Shown piece after piece: positions 43,519-54,615 of a DNA stretch of 64,000 nucleotides. The notes below the pieces were generated by a model. It was not told the origin of the DNA. It saw nothing but the letters and a program-made list of their open reading frames with translations, and did no database searches. This DNA is from Macrothele yani (taxonomy: Eukaryota; Arthropoda; Arachnida; Araneae; Macrothelidae): contig CM076999.1 of the NCBI GenBank assembly GCA_039090855.1, forward strand, positions 113,707,072 through 113,771,071. The letters run 5' to 3'. Position 1 is the stretch's first letter. Each line of letters starts with the position of its first letter. A program made the position numbers and the translations under genes.

Positions 43519-43969
43519 CACGAGCTGTTTTAGATGAACCTGGAGGCGTCACATTGGTAGATTGCTTCATGTGTTTTGGAAGTGGTAAACTTACAAGCTT
43601 GTGAGAATCTTTGCTTGGTCTTTTCCTCTCATTGTGAGGTTGATCTGTTTGTGAATGTTCATGGGAATTGTGCGTGTCTTTGAAAGCGTTGCTTTCTTTA
43701 TGATCCTCAACATCATGGTCTTTGAAGATAACGTTTCCAAGACCCAAGCTTCCCAAAAGGTGTTCGAATCCTTCGAAGGTCATGCGATCTCCGTCTCCGT
43801 ATTTGACAAATATATTCTTTAAAATGTATCGGTGGTCCACGAGCTCTACGTCTTCGGCGACCTTTGTGGTAGCACTGCTTCCCACGCTGTCATGAGCATC
43901 GCATAGATACGGCCCTAACAACATGTGCAATATAACGCAAGAGAAAACGCAGTTCTTCAGAGGCACCAT
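43519..43969 (-). CDS. SLC39A10-like: ZIP/SLC39A zinc transporter (ZIP6/ZIP10, foi-like), exon 1 coding part
   Basis: The ATG at 43969 is chosen because it starts a good signal peptide: MVPLKNCVFSCVILHMLLGP, then YLCDA. Coding runs 150 codons plus one base to the donor CGTG|GTGAGT. Residues ~45-80 read DHRYILKNIFVKYGDGDRMT, then FEGFEHLLGSLGLG. This is the N-terminal conserved block of the extracellular domain of ZIP6/ZIP10 proteins. A Lys/His/Ser-rich linker follows (NSHEHSQTDQPHNERKR). These proteins import zinc at the plasma membrane; Drosophila foi belongs here. The reading frame stays open upstream to the acceptor, so an upstream start is not excluded. Confidence 0.83.
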
Positions 43970-44034
43970 TTCAAGAATCGGTTCTCCAACTGTTCTAACA
44001 AACTGTGTGAAACTCTGTTGGTGACGAAGAATCC
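43970..44034 (-). other. SLC39A10-like: 5' leader of zinc transporter exon 1 (from splice acceptor)
   Basis: The acceptor TTTTGTTTTTCAG, preceded by a T-rich tract, ends at 44035, so at least one upstream 5' exon should exist to the right. I could not locate it or a promoter. Confidence 0.6.
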
Positions 44035-44089
44035 TGAAAAACAAAACAATTGAAGAAAAAATATTATTTTTGTTGTGTATTTAAGGGGA

Positions 44090-44605
44090 ACAGTATACTA
44101 AAGTGTACAGGAGAAAATACGAGCGCAGTTAAAAAATTAGAAGCAAATTGAATGTTTCGAGATACATAATTCAACGTGAGATACAAAGGATATTTCATTT
44201 TTCAGAATAATCTCCCACCTTTTCAATGCATTTCTCACACCCCACTTCTTTAATCCATCAGAAAAAAATGTTTTTGGTTGTCCCTTCAGCCAAGAATGCA
44301 TTGCGTGTTGATTTTCTAATCACTCCCAAATCTTCTTCGTCTCAATGCGTCCTTCAGGGGGATCAAACACATGATAATCAGAGGGAGCAAGGTCAGGGCT
44401 GTATGGGGGATGCCGTAAGATCTGAAATCTCAATCTCCGAATGGTGTCAAGAGTTGCGACAGCCGTGTCAGGGCGGGCATTATCATGAAGGAGAAGAACG
44501 CCTTTAGACAAGAGTCCTCTGCGACCGCTCCGTGTTGCTGGTTTCAGCGCGTCCTCCAACATTGCGCTGTATCAGGCACTATTCACTGTTTCGCTCTGTG
44601 AAAAC
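44090..44605 (-). pseudogene. mariner transposase, C-terminal half
   Basis: The minus strand reads SETVNSA, a stop, YSAMLEDALKPATRSGRRGL, then KGVLLLHDNARPDTAVATLD (second Asp), ILRHPPYSPDLAPSDYHVFD (third Asp), and in another frame HSWLKGQPKTFFSDGLKKWG. It continues the N-terminal half at 46560-47215. The 2-kb block between them was inserted in the gene. Confidence 0.84.
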
Positions 44606-44750
44606 ACAAGTTTGTCCGCGACAGACATCGAACTTGTGTTCCCTCACTCCGGAGTAAGTCGCTCTCCCAACTAAGCTACGTGGACAGAATGTCTCGCTGC
44701 AGATTGGTCGCCTTGACACATGTTTTCACCTCGGTAGTACGTCACAGTAT
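44598..44750. repeat. ~150-bp tRNA-containing repeat, left copy
   Basis: Starts TGTGAAAACACAAG and ends GTAGTACGTCACAG. On the minus strand it contains a tRNA-like body GTCCACGTAGCTTAGTTGGG with GAGAGCGACTTACTCCGGAG and B box AGTTCGATGTC. The same repeat is in direct orientation at 46410-46564. The pair flanks the second CTCF-motif repeat. Confidence 0.75.
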
Positions 44751-44763
44751 CTCCCTCTTATTT

Positions 44764-46240
44764 TTAGCACGTCTTTTGTAAAAAAAGATCGTGCTTATGT
44801 TACCAGTTTGTCCGTCCGTCCGTCCGTCTGTACCCACGATATCTTTGCAACTATTAGTCCGATTTGAAAAATTATTTTTGCGTTGGGAAGCTTGAAATAT
44901 GTGAATGATGATCCTTTATTTCGTTTTTCTTTTTTTTACGATGTACAATTTCGCCGCTAGAGGGCGTAAATGCAGATGATGTCGAATTCAAAAATACGTT
45001 TTATTCCACATATTTGCTTCTAAATATCCGATTGAAAAAAATATTTTAATCTTTCGATTCCATTTATGTCAAAGTGTATTTTAGATATAGTTACTTTTTC
45101 CAAATTACGCATAGAATTTCCGCTAGGGGGCGTAAAAGTAAATTACATTTTTCCCGATAACTCTTCTTCTAAAACTCCGATTAGAAATATTTTTTCTTCA
45201 GCGGATACACCTCCTGATGAAAAATCTTTTGCATATAATTTCAAATATTTGGTAAAGAATACTTTGGCCACCAGGAGGCGTAAGTGTTAATTTTTGCTTC
45301 TGATGTATTTGCCATAAAATCTGAGCTTCTAAAATATCGATTCAAAAAATCTTTCGTGGGCTGATGCCACTCAGATCGATAAACCTTTTCGGAATATTTT
45401 CTTCTTAAAATATTCCACAGTTTCTCCGCCAGGGGGCGTAGACGTATATCTTATTTTTGTCAATATCTCTACTTCTAGGAGTTCGATTCGAAAAATTCCT
45501 ACTTTGTTGGACAGTGTTTCCAGTGTGACATGTTTTTGATATAATATCAAAATTTTCAAGTAATTCATAGACTTTCCGCTAGGGGGCGTAAAAGTAGATT
45601 GCTTCCCCCCCCCCCTATATCTCTGTTTCTAAATCTCTGATTTGAAAAATTCTTTCTGCACCGGATACAGCTCCTGATTGGTTCATTGATTTTAATGGCG
45701 CAAGGGCCATGGTTGGCCAAAGAGCGCCATACAGCTTCTGATGAGGAATCATTTGTAAAATAATTTCCAATTTTTGTAAAAAATGGTTTGGCCACCAGGT
45801 GGCGTAAGACTTAATTTCCGCTTTTAATGTACATGTATTTGCAGCAAAATATGATCTTCTAAAATCTCGATTGCAAAAAAAGTCGGTTTTTGACCGATAC
45901 TACTCATGTCGACAAACCTTTGAGGAACATTTTCTTGAAATAATGTATGGTTTGTACGCCAGGAGGCGTAGATGTATATCTTATTTTTGTCAATATCTCT
46001 ACTTCAATGAGTCCGATTTGAAAAATTCCTTCTCTGTTGGATAGTGTTTCCGATGCGAAATGTTTTTCCAATAAATTCAAAATTTTCAAGTAAATCATAG
46101 ACTTTCCGCTAGGAGGCACAAAGGTAAATTGCGTTTTATGCGTTATTTCTGCTTCTAAAACTCCGATTTGAAAAATTCTTTCTGTATCTCATACAACACC
46201 TGATAGAAAATATTTTTCATATAATTTCTAATGTGACGTG
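44764..46240 (+). repeat. long repeat with CTCF-core-like motifs, copy 2 (3'-truncated)
   Basis: Same start as copies 1 and 3 (TAGCACGTCTTTTGTA). Motifs include CGCCGCTAGAGGGCGTAAAT (44953), CCGCTAGGGGGCGTAAA (45120), GGCCACCAGGAGGCGTAAG (45268), CCGCCAGGGGGCGTAGA (45427), CCGCTAGGGGGCGTAAA (45577) and GGCCACCAGGTGGCGTAAG (45789). A ~60-bp foreign insertion lies near 45675-45735 (GCGCAAGGGCCATGGTTGGC). It ends near 46232, short of copy 1. Confidence 0.85.
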
Positions 46241-46289
46241 TCTGAACCGCAGGACGCATATGAGATAAAGGCAGATAGCAGTGAGAACA

Positions 46290-46375
46290 CATGCTATTGT
46301 AGTATAGTGAATAGCACTCGGAGCTCCGGAGCCGAGAGTTGGGGGTTCACATCCCGCCCCTGACATTAAAATGAT
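46290..46375 (+). repeat. tRNA-like fragment
   Basis: TGTAGTATAGTGAATAGCAC resembles an A box, the loop region is CGGAGCTCCGGAGCCG, and GGGGTTCACATCCC resembles a B box. It is a probable SINE head inside the block that splits the mariner gene. Confidence 0.5.
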
Positions 46376-46409
46376 GGAGAAATTAACAATTTGTCATAAC
46401 AATCGGGCG

Positions 46410-46564
46410 CCAATGTGAACACACAAGTTTGGCCGCGATAGTCATCCAATCCATGTCTCCTCACTCCGGAGGAAGTCGCTCTCCCAACTAAGCTACGCGG
46501 GCAAAATGTCTCGCTGCAGATCTTTCGTCTTGACACATGTTTTCTCCTCTGTAGTACGTCACAG
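46410..46564. repeat. ~150-bp tRNA-containing repeat, right copy
   Basis: Direct repeat of 44598-44750: AACACACAAGTTTGGCCGCG at the left, CTCTCCCAACTAAGCTACGC in the middle, GTAGTACGTCACAG at the right. The right edge joins mariner coding sequence. Confidence 0.75.
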
Positions 46565-47215
46565 CCATTTTCTAATTGTGCTCCAAAATTGGTCTATTCA
46601 TATTCCAGAAGAGAGTGAACAGGACCTTTTCGGCGGAGAGTTGATACTTGAAATTCTTTGACTGGAGAAGATGTGTGCCGCCATTCTGAAGACTTCCTCT
46701 TGCTTTCGGGCTCATAGGGAATGCACCCAGATTTCGTCCCCTGTGACGATACGTGCCAGGAGGTCGTCTTCTTTGTCGTTAAATCGCGCCAAAAAGGCTG
46801 TGGAAGTCTGCACACGAATCATGTTGTGCTCCTCAGTCAGAATCCTAGGCACTCACCGTGCACAGAACTTGCAATAATTGAGAACCACAGTATGAGCGGA
46901 TCCGATAATGACTTCCAATTCCCTGACCAGAACTTCTAAAGAAATGCGCCTGTTTCCACGAATAATGGCGTCAGCGCAACTCATCTTCTCATCAGTGACG
47001 GCCGTGCTGGGACGACTGGAACGTTGCTCAAAATGGATGGATGTTCGCCCATTTTTAAACGCATGTACCCAGTCGTACATTCTTCTTTCGCCAATACAGG
47101 CATCTCTACACTGTTGCAGCATTCTCTGTGAATTTCATGGGGTTCATACCCTCGGATCACAACAACCTGATGAATGTCATCTGTTCTTCTACGGTGCAAA
47201 CAGCTAAGGGCGGCG
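46560..47215 (-). pseudogene. mariner transposase, N-terminal half
   Basis: The minus strand reads EMLQQCRDACIGERRMYDWV, FKNGRTSIHFEQRSSRPSTA, VTDEKMSCADAIIRGNRRIS, VLVRELEVIIGSAHTVVLNY, then in other frames LLARIVTGDEIWVH (first Asp), ESKRKSSEWRHTSSPVK and LFWNMNRPILEH at 46575. It then meets the inserted block and resumes at 44605. Several frameshifts are present. mauritiana-type DD34D architecture. Confidence 0.85.
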
Positions 47216-48190
47216 CCATTTCGTTTACGTTGTCCTTCCGCTTACGAACGCCACGCCATCTATTGGGCAGTGTCAACACCTTCTCTGAGAATGTATCTTC
47301 CCTGCGCGGGAGTTTGAAATGCCTGGGGTATTCGTTTCATGAAATACTGTCAATTTACTGTTACTTTTTGAACGATGTACATATATAATTTTTTTAATAT
47401 TATTGCTTATTATATTACACGTTTACCAAGTCTAGGATTTGTTGACCCAGCTGTCCTTTTTTCTTAAAATGTCCTACACTGTAAAAAATAAGTAGTGTGA
47501 ATTAACGGAAAATTTCTGAAAATAACGTGCAGCAAAGTTACCGGTAGGTATCCGCCTTTTTCAGAAATTTCTGTTTATAAAATTGCCCGTTTACTTTAAC
47601 TTCCATATTTTCACAGATTTTCTGTGGTCAGAAACTTTGTTTTATTTCAGGAAAGTCCTTTTCAGGTTTTTCCGTATTTAAACTGAAATTCCGCGAGATC
47701 GAGGACCCGGCATTTTTCAGCCCTTACGTCAGGTAATTCTTCAGTTACAGGATCGAGCCCCCGTCGTTTACGGTTAGTAGCAGCCTTGGGGCCAGTCAAC
47801 AGGTAACGCACGCCTTTAACCACTTAGCTACCGAAGATCGGAATTCCGTGTCACGTACATCGTAATACAAAATGCGGGACGAGGATTTTTTTTAAGCCAT
47901 TAATGCGAGTGATGTAGTCATTTTATTTTCTGTTGGAGCTCATTATTTTTCTGAAAAGGTTCGTAACATTTTTTTTTTTTTTTCTGTAGGAGGACTTTTC
48001 ACAAATTAAGCATTTTTCATCCAGATTTTTCGAAGCAACAAATTGTTTTGAAACTTTATTTTTATAAAGTGACAATGACTTTCAATTATCTTTAAAAAAA
48101 GGCGAAATGTAGTTTTTAAAGTATTATTTCACACTAAAAACTCCTAAATATAAAATTTACTCTTGGTAGCTATAATAGATTTTGTCTTAA
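47216..48190. other. no gene; tRNA-like SINE piece at about 47735-47850
   Basis: On the minus strand 47850-47735 reads CGGTAGCTAAGTGGTTAAAG (A box) and GGGGGCTCGATCCT (B box), a Leu/Ser-type tRNA relic. The region 47490-47700 has TTTCTGAAAATAACG/CAGAAATTTC motifs resembling diverged 82-bp satellite units. The rest is AT-rich with T runs at 47970-47985. Confidence 0.45.
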
Positions 48191-49870
48191 ATTTTCCAAA
48201 AACTGATACACTGACGTCATATAATCGTCCGTACAATAAGTTAAGTACCCGGTTTCTTATAGTAACACAATTTATGTAATAAACAGCTGGTGCATAAAAT
48301 AGGAAAGAGACTGATACACAGACTGATGCACTGACGTCATATAATCGTCCGTACAATAAGTTAAGTACCCGGTTTCTTATAGTAACACAATTTATGTAAT
48401 AAACAGCTGGTGCATAAAATAGGAAAGAGACTGATACACAGACTGATACACTGACGTCATATAATCGTCCGTACAATAAGTTAAGTACCCGGTTTCTTAT
48501 AGTAACACAATTTATGTAATAAACAGCTGGTGCATAAAATAGGAAAGAGACTGATACACAGACTGATACACTGACGTCATGTAATCGTCCGTACAATAAG
48601 TTAAGTACCCGGTTTCTTATAGCAACACAATTTATGTAATAAACAGCTGGTGCATAAAATAGGAAGGAGACTGATACACAGACTGATACACTGACGTCAT
48701 GTAATCGTCCGTACAATAAGTTAAGTACCCGGTTTCTTATAGTAACACAATTTATGTAATAAACAGCTGGTGCATAAAATAGGAAGGAGACTGATACACA
48801 GACTGATACACTGACGTCATGTAATCGTCCGTACAATAAGTTAAGTACCCGGTTTCTTATAGTAACACAATTTATGTAATAAACAGCTGGTGCATAAAAT
48901 AGGAAGGAGACTGATACACAGACTGATACACTGACGTCATGTAATCGTCCGTACAATAAGTTAAGCACCCGGTTTCTTATAGTAACACAATTTATGTAAT
49001 AAACAGCTGGTGCATAAAATAGGAAGGAGACTGATACACAGACTGATACACTGACGTCATATAATCGTCCGTACAATAAGTTAAGCACCCGGTTTCTTAT
49101 AGTAACACAATTTATGTAATAAACAGCTGGTGCATAAAATAGGAAGGAGACTGATACACAGACTGATACACTGACGTCATATAATCGTCCGTACAATAAG
49201 TTAAGTACCCGGTTTCTTATAGTAACACAATTTATGTAATAAACAGCTGGTGCATAAAATAGGAAGGAGACTGATACACAGACTGATACACTGACGTCAT
49301 GTAATCGTCCGTACAATAAGTTAAGTACCCGGTTTCTTATAGTAACACAATTTATGTAATAAACAGCTGGTGCATAAAATAGGAAGGAGACTGATACACA
49401 GACTGATACACTGACGTCATGTAATCGTCCGTACAATAAGTTAAGCACCCGGTTTCTTATAGTAACACAATTTATGTAATAAACAGCTGGTGCATAAAAT
49501 AGGAAGGAGACTGATACACAGACTGATACACTGACGTCATGTAATCGTCCGTACAATAAGTTAAGCACCCGGTTTCTTATAGTAACACAATGTTTGTAAT
49601 AAACAGCTGGTGCAAAAAATAGGAAAGAGACTGATACACAGACTGATACACTGACGTCATGTAATCGTCCGTACAATAAGTTAAGCACCCGGTTTCTTAT
49701 AGTAACACAATTTATGTAATAAACAGCTGGTGCATAAAATAGGAAGGAGACTGATACACAGACTGATACACTGACGTCATGTAATCGTCCGTACAATAAG
49801 TTAAGCACCCGGTTTCTTATAGTAACACAATGTTTGTAATAAACAGCTGGTGCAAAAAATAGGAAAAAGG
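48191..49870. repeat. 120-bp tandem satellite, 14 units, each with a consensus CRE
   Basis: The period is exactly 120 bp. TGACGTCA occurs once per unit at about 48213 and then every 120 bp to about 49773. Units differ at a few sites: A/GTAATCGTCC, AAGT/CACCCGG, GGAAA/GGAGA. Because 120 is divisible by 3, one minus-strand frame stays open for 590 codons (a 40-residue repeat). I regard this as a consequence of the period and not as a gene. Confidence 0.93.
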
Positions 49871-50044
49871 AGAAGAAATATCCTGTGCGACCATAAACAA
49901 AATTCATGCGATACACTATCCATAATATCCGATCTCGCTACGGAACTTCAAAATTCGACAGACGATCGAAATTTAAAAGTTAATCAAACCTCAAGTATTC
50001 TCACCAATCGCTCCTATTACAAGTATTTTCTCATCATACGGATA

Positions 50045-51030
50045 CGGAAAAAGTGAGAACGTAGTTTTTCCGTTAACATATGAAAGGAACTGCGGAAAGG
50101 TCTCTGAAAATTCAGAATGTTCCGTTAACACATCTCTAAAACGGTAATTTACCGACATTATAAGGAAGGAACTGTGGAAATGCTTCTGAAAATTGAGAAT
50201 TTTCCGTTTACACATCCCTAAAACGGTAATTTACCGCCAATGTAAGAAAGAAAGTGCCGAAAGTTTCTGAAAATTCAGAATTTTCCGTTTACATATCTCT
50301 AAAACGGCAATTTACCGTCAATATAAAAACTGTGGAAAGGTTTCTGAAATTTCAGAAGTTTCCGTTAACACATCTCTAAAACGGTAATTTACCGTCAATA
50401 TAAGAAAGGAACTGCGGAAAGGCTTCTGAAAATTCAGAAGTTTCCGTTAACACATCTACAAGCATAAAACGGCAATTTACCGTCAATATAAGAAACTGTG
50501 GAAAGGTTTCTGAAAATTCAGAAGTTTCCGTTAACACATCTCTAAAACGGTGATGTACTGTCAATATAAGGAGGAAACTGGGGAAAAGCTTCTGAAAATT
50601 CAGAAATTTCCGTTAAGACGTCTGTAAAGCCTTAATTTACAGTTAATATAAGAAAGAAACTGCGGAAAGGTTTCTGAAAATTTAGAAGTTTTCGTTAACA
50701 CATCTATTAAACGATAATTTAGAGTTAATGTAAGAAAGAAACTGCCGAAAGATTTCTGAGAATTCAGAAGTTTCCATTAACACATCTCTAAAACGGCACT
50801 TTACCGTCAATATGAGAAAGAAACTGTGGAAAGATTTCTGAAAATTCAAAATTTTCCGTTAACAAATCTCTAAAAGTTTAAATTTACCTTCAATATAAGA
50901 AAGAAACTGCCGAAAGGTTTCTGAAAATTCAGAAGTTCCCGTTAACACATCTCTAAAACGGTAATTTATCGTCAATATAAGAAACAAACTGCAGGAAGGT
51001 TTCTGAAAATTCAAAATTTTCTCGTGGTTT
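50045..51030. repeat. ~82-bp satellite, about 12 units
   Basis: Units of 78-87 bp carry GGTTTCTGAAAATTCAGAAG, TTCCGTTAACACATCTCTAA and CGGTAATTTACCGTCAATAT. CGGTAATTTACCG is itself palindromic. Same family as 30400-30754. 51031-51420 holds no recognised feature. Confidence 0.88.
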
Positions 51031-51420
51031 GAAAAATCCGTGAAATTCAGGTTTCTCGCCGTGATTTCACGGGAAATGTTGTATCAGAAATTTGCTTCTT
51101 TAATTCACGAAAAGAATGGCGAAAAGTTGCTCGTGAATTTTAGAATTTATTTTTTTACAATGAATGCCTTATATTTGTTACGCGTCTTCACAGGAGTGAC
51201 ACTCAACGTAAAAGGCCGGGAAATGTCTATAGTGGTTGAGTCAAGCGATTCCTGTTTTGTATCCCTGTTCAACCAAGTCTTGCAAGAAGCCGCGTAAAGA
51301 CGTTGATTTGTGATTACAGACCCATTATTTTTATTGGTCCACAAAACGTCGGGCTATCTATACGAATTAGTTTTTCTTTAACATTGAAATCAACATGTAG
51401 CTGCGGGTATCAGACTCCCT

Positions 51421-51650
51421 CTGCCGCCCTGGTCGCTCAGGCCACTGTGTCGGGTTTGAGTCTCGAGATGTGTCCGAGTTTGAGACCACTGTGTCGGGTT
51501 TGATGACGGGCTTGAGTCCCGAGATGTGTCCAGGTTTGAGTCCCGGTTGGACATGGTTGCTGCATTTCTCTTATGGCACTAGCTGTCTCCCTCCCCTGGA
51601 ACAAGTAATCCTAGATTAGGGACGAGTGATTGCTTATAGCCCAACGAACA
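51421..51650 (+). repeat. SINE copy with internally repeated B-box region
   Basis: Head GCCGCCCTGGTCGCTCAGGC, then two or three repeats of GGGTTTGAGTCTCGAGATGT type, then the body (CACTAGCTGTCTCCCTCCCC and TTAGGGACGAGTGATTGCTT). It is diverged from the 28174 and 40039 copies. Confidence 0.7.
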
Positions 51651-51659
51651 TCTGGACAA

Positions 51660-52500
51660 ATAGCACTCACGTGTCACGTCGCTGTACGCGCCACCTGGTG
51701 GTCATCCTGCATCTATTTCGCAGTCGATCAACGAGAGCGGAGTGTGAAGGTTGCATTAGTACAGCAGTAGCACTGCTGAACGTCAAAAATTGCGATCCAC
51801 ACAATATAATGGGAGACATATCCGAGTTTCAATGAGGACAGATTGTTCGTTAGCAACTAGACGGTGCATCTGTGTCCAAGACTTTGTGGTGTATTGCGAG
51901 CCACGGTATCCAGGGTCATGTCGGCATACCAGCAAGAGGGAAGAACCACGTCACATAATATTAACTGTCGAATTAAGAGAAAGGTGTCTGACAGGGACAG
52001 ATACCCAGAGCCAAACTATTGGAAAAGTGAGCACGAAAGTGAGGTTGAACATCTGTCATAACCAGCACAGTCACCCGACTTGAACATTATTGAGCCATTC
52101 TGGAATGTTCTGGAGGAGCGGGTCAGGAAACATTTTTTTTTCACCAGCATCATGTCGTGAGCTAGCCACTCTTCTGTAAGATGAATGACTTCAAATCCTT
52201 ATGGCCGCTGTACAGGACTTGTACCGGAGGAGGAGGAGGTTTGGAGGTTTAACGACCACCGTGAACAACTCAATGGGCTATAAGCAGTCGCCCGTCCCTA
52301 ATTTCGGGCCACTGGTTCCAGGGAAGAGACAGAGCAAGTGCCGTAAGACAAACCCGGACCCCTTTCGGACGAATGATCAGAGGCCATCGCTTAGACCACT
52401 GCGCCACCGGGGCGGCGGCTTATACTGGTCCTTCCCACTACGAATTGCAGCTGTATTGTCCTCCAAAGGAGGCTTTACAGCATCCTAATAAATTGTTTTG
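51660..52500 (+). pseudogene. internally deleted Tc1-like element
   Basis: MGDISEFQ then a stop, GQIV and (new frame) LDGASVSKT, then RATVSRVMSAYQQEGRTTSH form the N-terminal helix-turn-helix (51810-51990). The next recognised block is AQSPDLNIIEPFWNVLEERV at 52065-52125, the Glu region. The two catalytic Asp blocks between are missing. GACCACCAGGTGGCGCG lies on the minus strand at 51687-51703. The 3' part contains a SINE. Confidence 0.7.
52235..52420 (-). mobile_element. tRNA-derived SINE nested in the deleted Tc1 element
   Basis: Minus-strand head GCCGCCCCGGTGGCGCAGTG with A box. The segment between head and body is shortened (the B box is largely lost). The body has CTTATAGCCCATTGAGTTGT. 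Flanking target duplication was not clear. Confidence 0.8.
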
Positions 52501-52689
52501 TCCTAAACCCATGTGTTTTCATTTCATTGTCCATCCCCGCTAAATAAAATAATTATTTGCTTGAAAAACATTTTGCCACTTCACATGGCTATTAAAACGT
52601 TTTGGAACGAGTTCTACTGATACAATTTGGCTTCCAACAGCCAGTTTTCCTCTTCCTCATATGACGTTTCAGGACAAATTTATATAGTT

Positions 52690-53428
52690 GTGTTATCTGA
52701 AATAACCTGGACTCGTCCACGAGCAGTAATGATTTCGGATTGTATCTGAAATAACCTGGATTCGTCCACGAACAGTAATAATTTGGGATTGCATGAGAAA
52801 TAACCTGCATTCGCCCACGAATAGTAATAATTTGGGATCGTATCTGAAATAACCTGGACTCGTCCACGAACAGTAGTAATTTGGGATTGAATCTGAAATA
52901 GACTGGACTTCTCCACGGAGAGAAATAATTTGGTATTGTATGTGAAATAACCTAGATTCGTCCACGACCAGTAATAGTTTAGGATTGCGTTTGAAATAAG
53001 CTGGACTCGTCCACGAAGAGTAATAATTTGGGATTGTATCTGAAATAACCGGGACTCGTCCACAAACAGCAATAACTTGGAATTGTATGTTAAAAAACAT
53101 GCATTCGTCCACGAAAATTTATAATTTGGGATTGTATCTGAAATAACCTGGACTCATCCACGACCAGTAATAGTTTAGGATTGTATTTGAAATAAGCTGG
53201 ACTCGTCCACGAACAGTAATAATTTGGGATTGTACCTGAAGTAACCTGGATTCGTCCACGAACAGTAATAATTTGGGATTGTATCTGAAATAACCTGGAC
53301 TCGTCCACGAACAGTAATAATTTGGGATTGTATCTGAAATAACCTGGACTCGTCCACGAGGAGTAAAACTTTGTGATTGTGTTTGAAATAACCTGGACTC
53401 GTCAACGAACAGTAAATATTTCAATCCG
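52690..53428. repeat. 49-bp tandem satellite, about 15 units
   Basis: Unit GTATCTGAAATAACCTGGAC plus TCGTCCACGAACAGTAATAA and TTTGGGATT. Start-to-start is 49 bp (53281 to 53330). Minus-strand frames give repetitive peptides only. 53429-53790 has no recognised gene. Confidence 0.9.
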
Positions 53429-53789
53429 TACATGTAGATAATCAAATTCTGAGTCACAGCCGAGGAAGGACCTAGGGTGCGATTTAAGGTAACGACATTT
53501 ACTCTTCTGCTCTAATGAAAAGGCACAGCATGGTTTAAGTGAATGCATCTCTTCCAGAAGTTCTTCTAAAATCATATTGGTTTCTGGTTGCATTAGAGGA
53601 AGGTTTGAGTTCTGAGATTCTACGGAGCAGCCGATCTTCCTTCTTTGAGGGGCACCAGTTCTCCTACACCGAAGAGCCATTACATTGGGCCCACCCCACC
53701 CTAGAGAAATGAGCGCGCCTGCAGAACGAACGGTGGTGCAGATGAAGTTCACGAAGCAGTATGTATACAAACTGAGGACCGGCTTTCGG

Positions 53790-54615
53790 TTAGTAGAGTG
53801 TTCGAAGTCAGATCGGAACGGCGCGGCTTGTGGGTTGTTCACGGGCCGCTGTAGTGAGTACGTATCAAAAGTGGTGCACCGATTGCCAAACGACGAACCA
53901 TCGCCCAGTCGTGTGTCGTCCACAGATCATTGACACCAGAGGGGAACGGAGACTGTCGCGCATTGTTCACAGCGTCCGCAGGATCACAGTGCGATGAATC
54001 ACCCGCAGCTACAACGGTGGTGATCAGGAAAATGTGTCACAGCACACAGTTCATCGCAACCTTCCGCGCATGGCCCTGCGTAGCCGAAGACCCAGCCTGG
54101 TACCCATGCTCACTGCACGTCATCGCCAACAACGCATAAAATGGGCCCAACAACATCGAGATTGGACCGTAGATGATTGGAAGAAAGTGGCCTGGTCTGA
54201 AGAATCAAAATTTTTGGTGCATCTCGTAAACGGCCGAGCATGGATACACCGATTACCAACGGAGGGTATGGCACTTGGATGCACTATTGGGCGGAAACAT
54301 GCCGGCAGCCGTTGTGTTATGCAGTGGGCGATGTTTTCTTTGGCCACTTTAGGCCCCATTATCCCAATAGCACAATCCCTGACAGCTATCAGGTATCTGA
54401 ACATCGTTGCGGACCAAGTTCACCCATTGATGGCAACTGTATTCCCTGCTGGTGATGGCCATTACCAATAGGATAACGCGCCATGCCACACTGCCAGAAT
54501 CGTCAAGGAGTGGTTCGAGGAACATGCTGGTGACTTTCTGTTAATGCCTTGGACTCTAAATTTACCTGATATGAACTCAATCGAACATTTGTGGTTCGAC
54601 TTGGAAAGCGGGGTT
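53790..54615 (+). pseudogene. Tc1-like transposase, first Asp replaced by Glu
   Basis: N-terminus cut; the first block is VGCSRAAVVSTYQKWCTD. Then RGERRLSRIVHSVRRITVR and a stop. After a frameshift comes VPMLTARHRQQRIKWAQQHR, then DWTVDDWKKVAWSEESKFLV, where SDES is SEES. Next are LTAIRYLNIVADQVHPLMAT, a stop then DNAPCHTARIVKEWFEEHAG (second Asp) and NSIEHLWFDLES (Glu). It breaks off at 54615 into satellite DNA. Inactive. Confidence 0.85.

Noticed and set aside
48144..49916. 590-codon open frame on the minus strand made of a 40-residue repeat
   Set aside because: The 120-bp period is divisible by 3, so a stop-free 40-codon frame persists automatically. Differences between units include amino-acid changes and show no sign of coding constraint.
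53402..53923. 173-codon minus-strand open frame
   Set aside because: It lies opposite satellite DNA and the start of a Tc1 transposase on the other strand and matches no family known to me.
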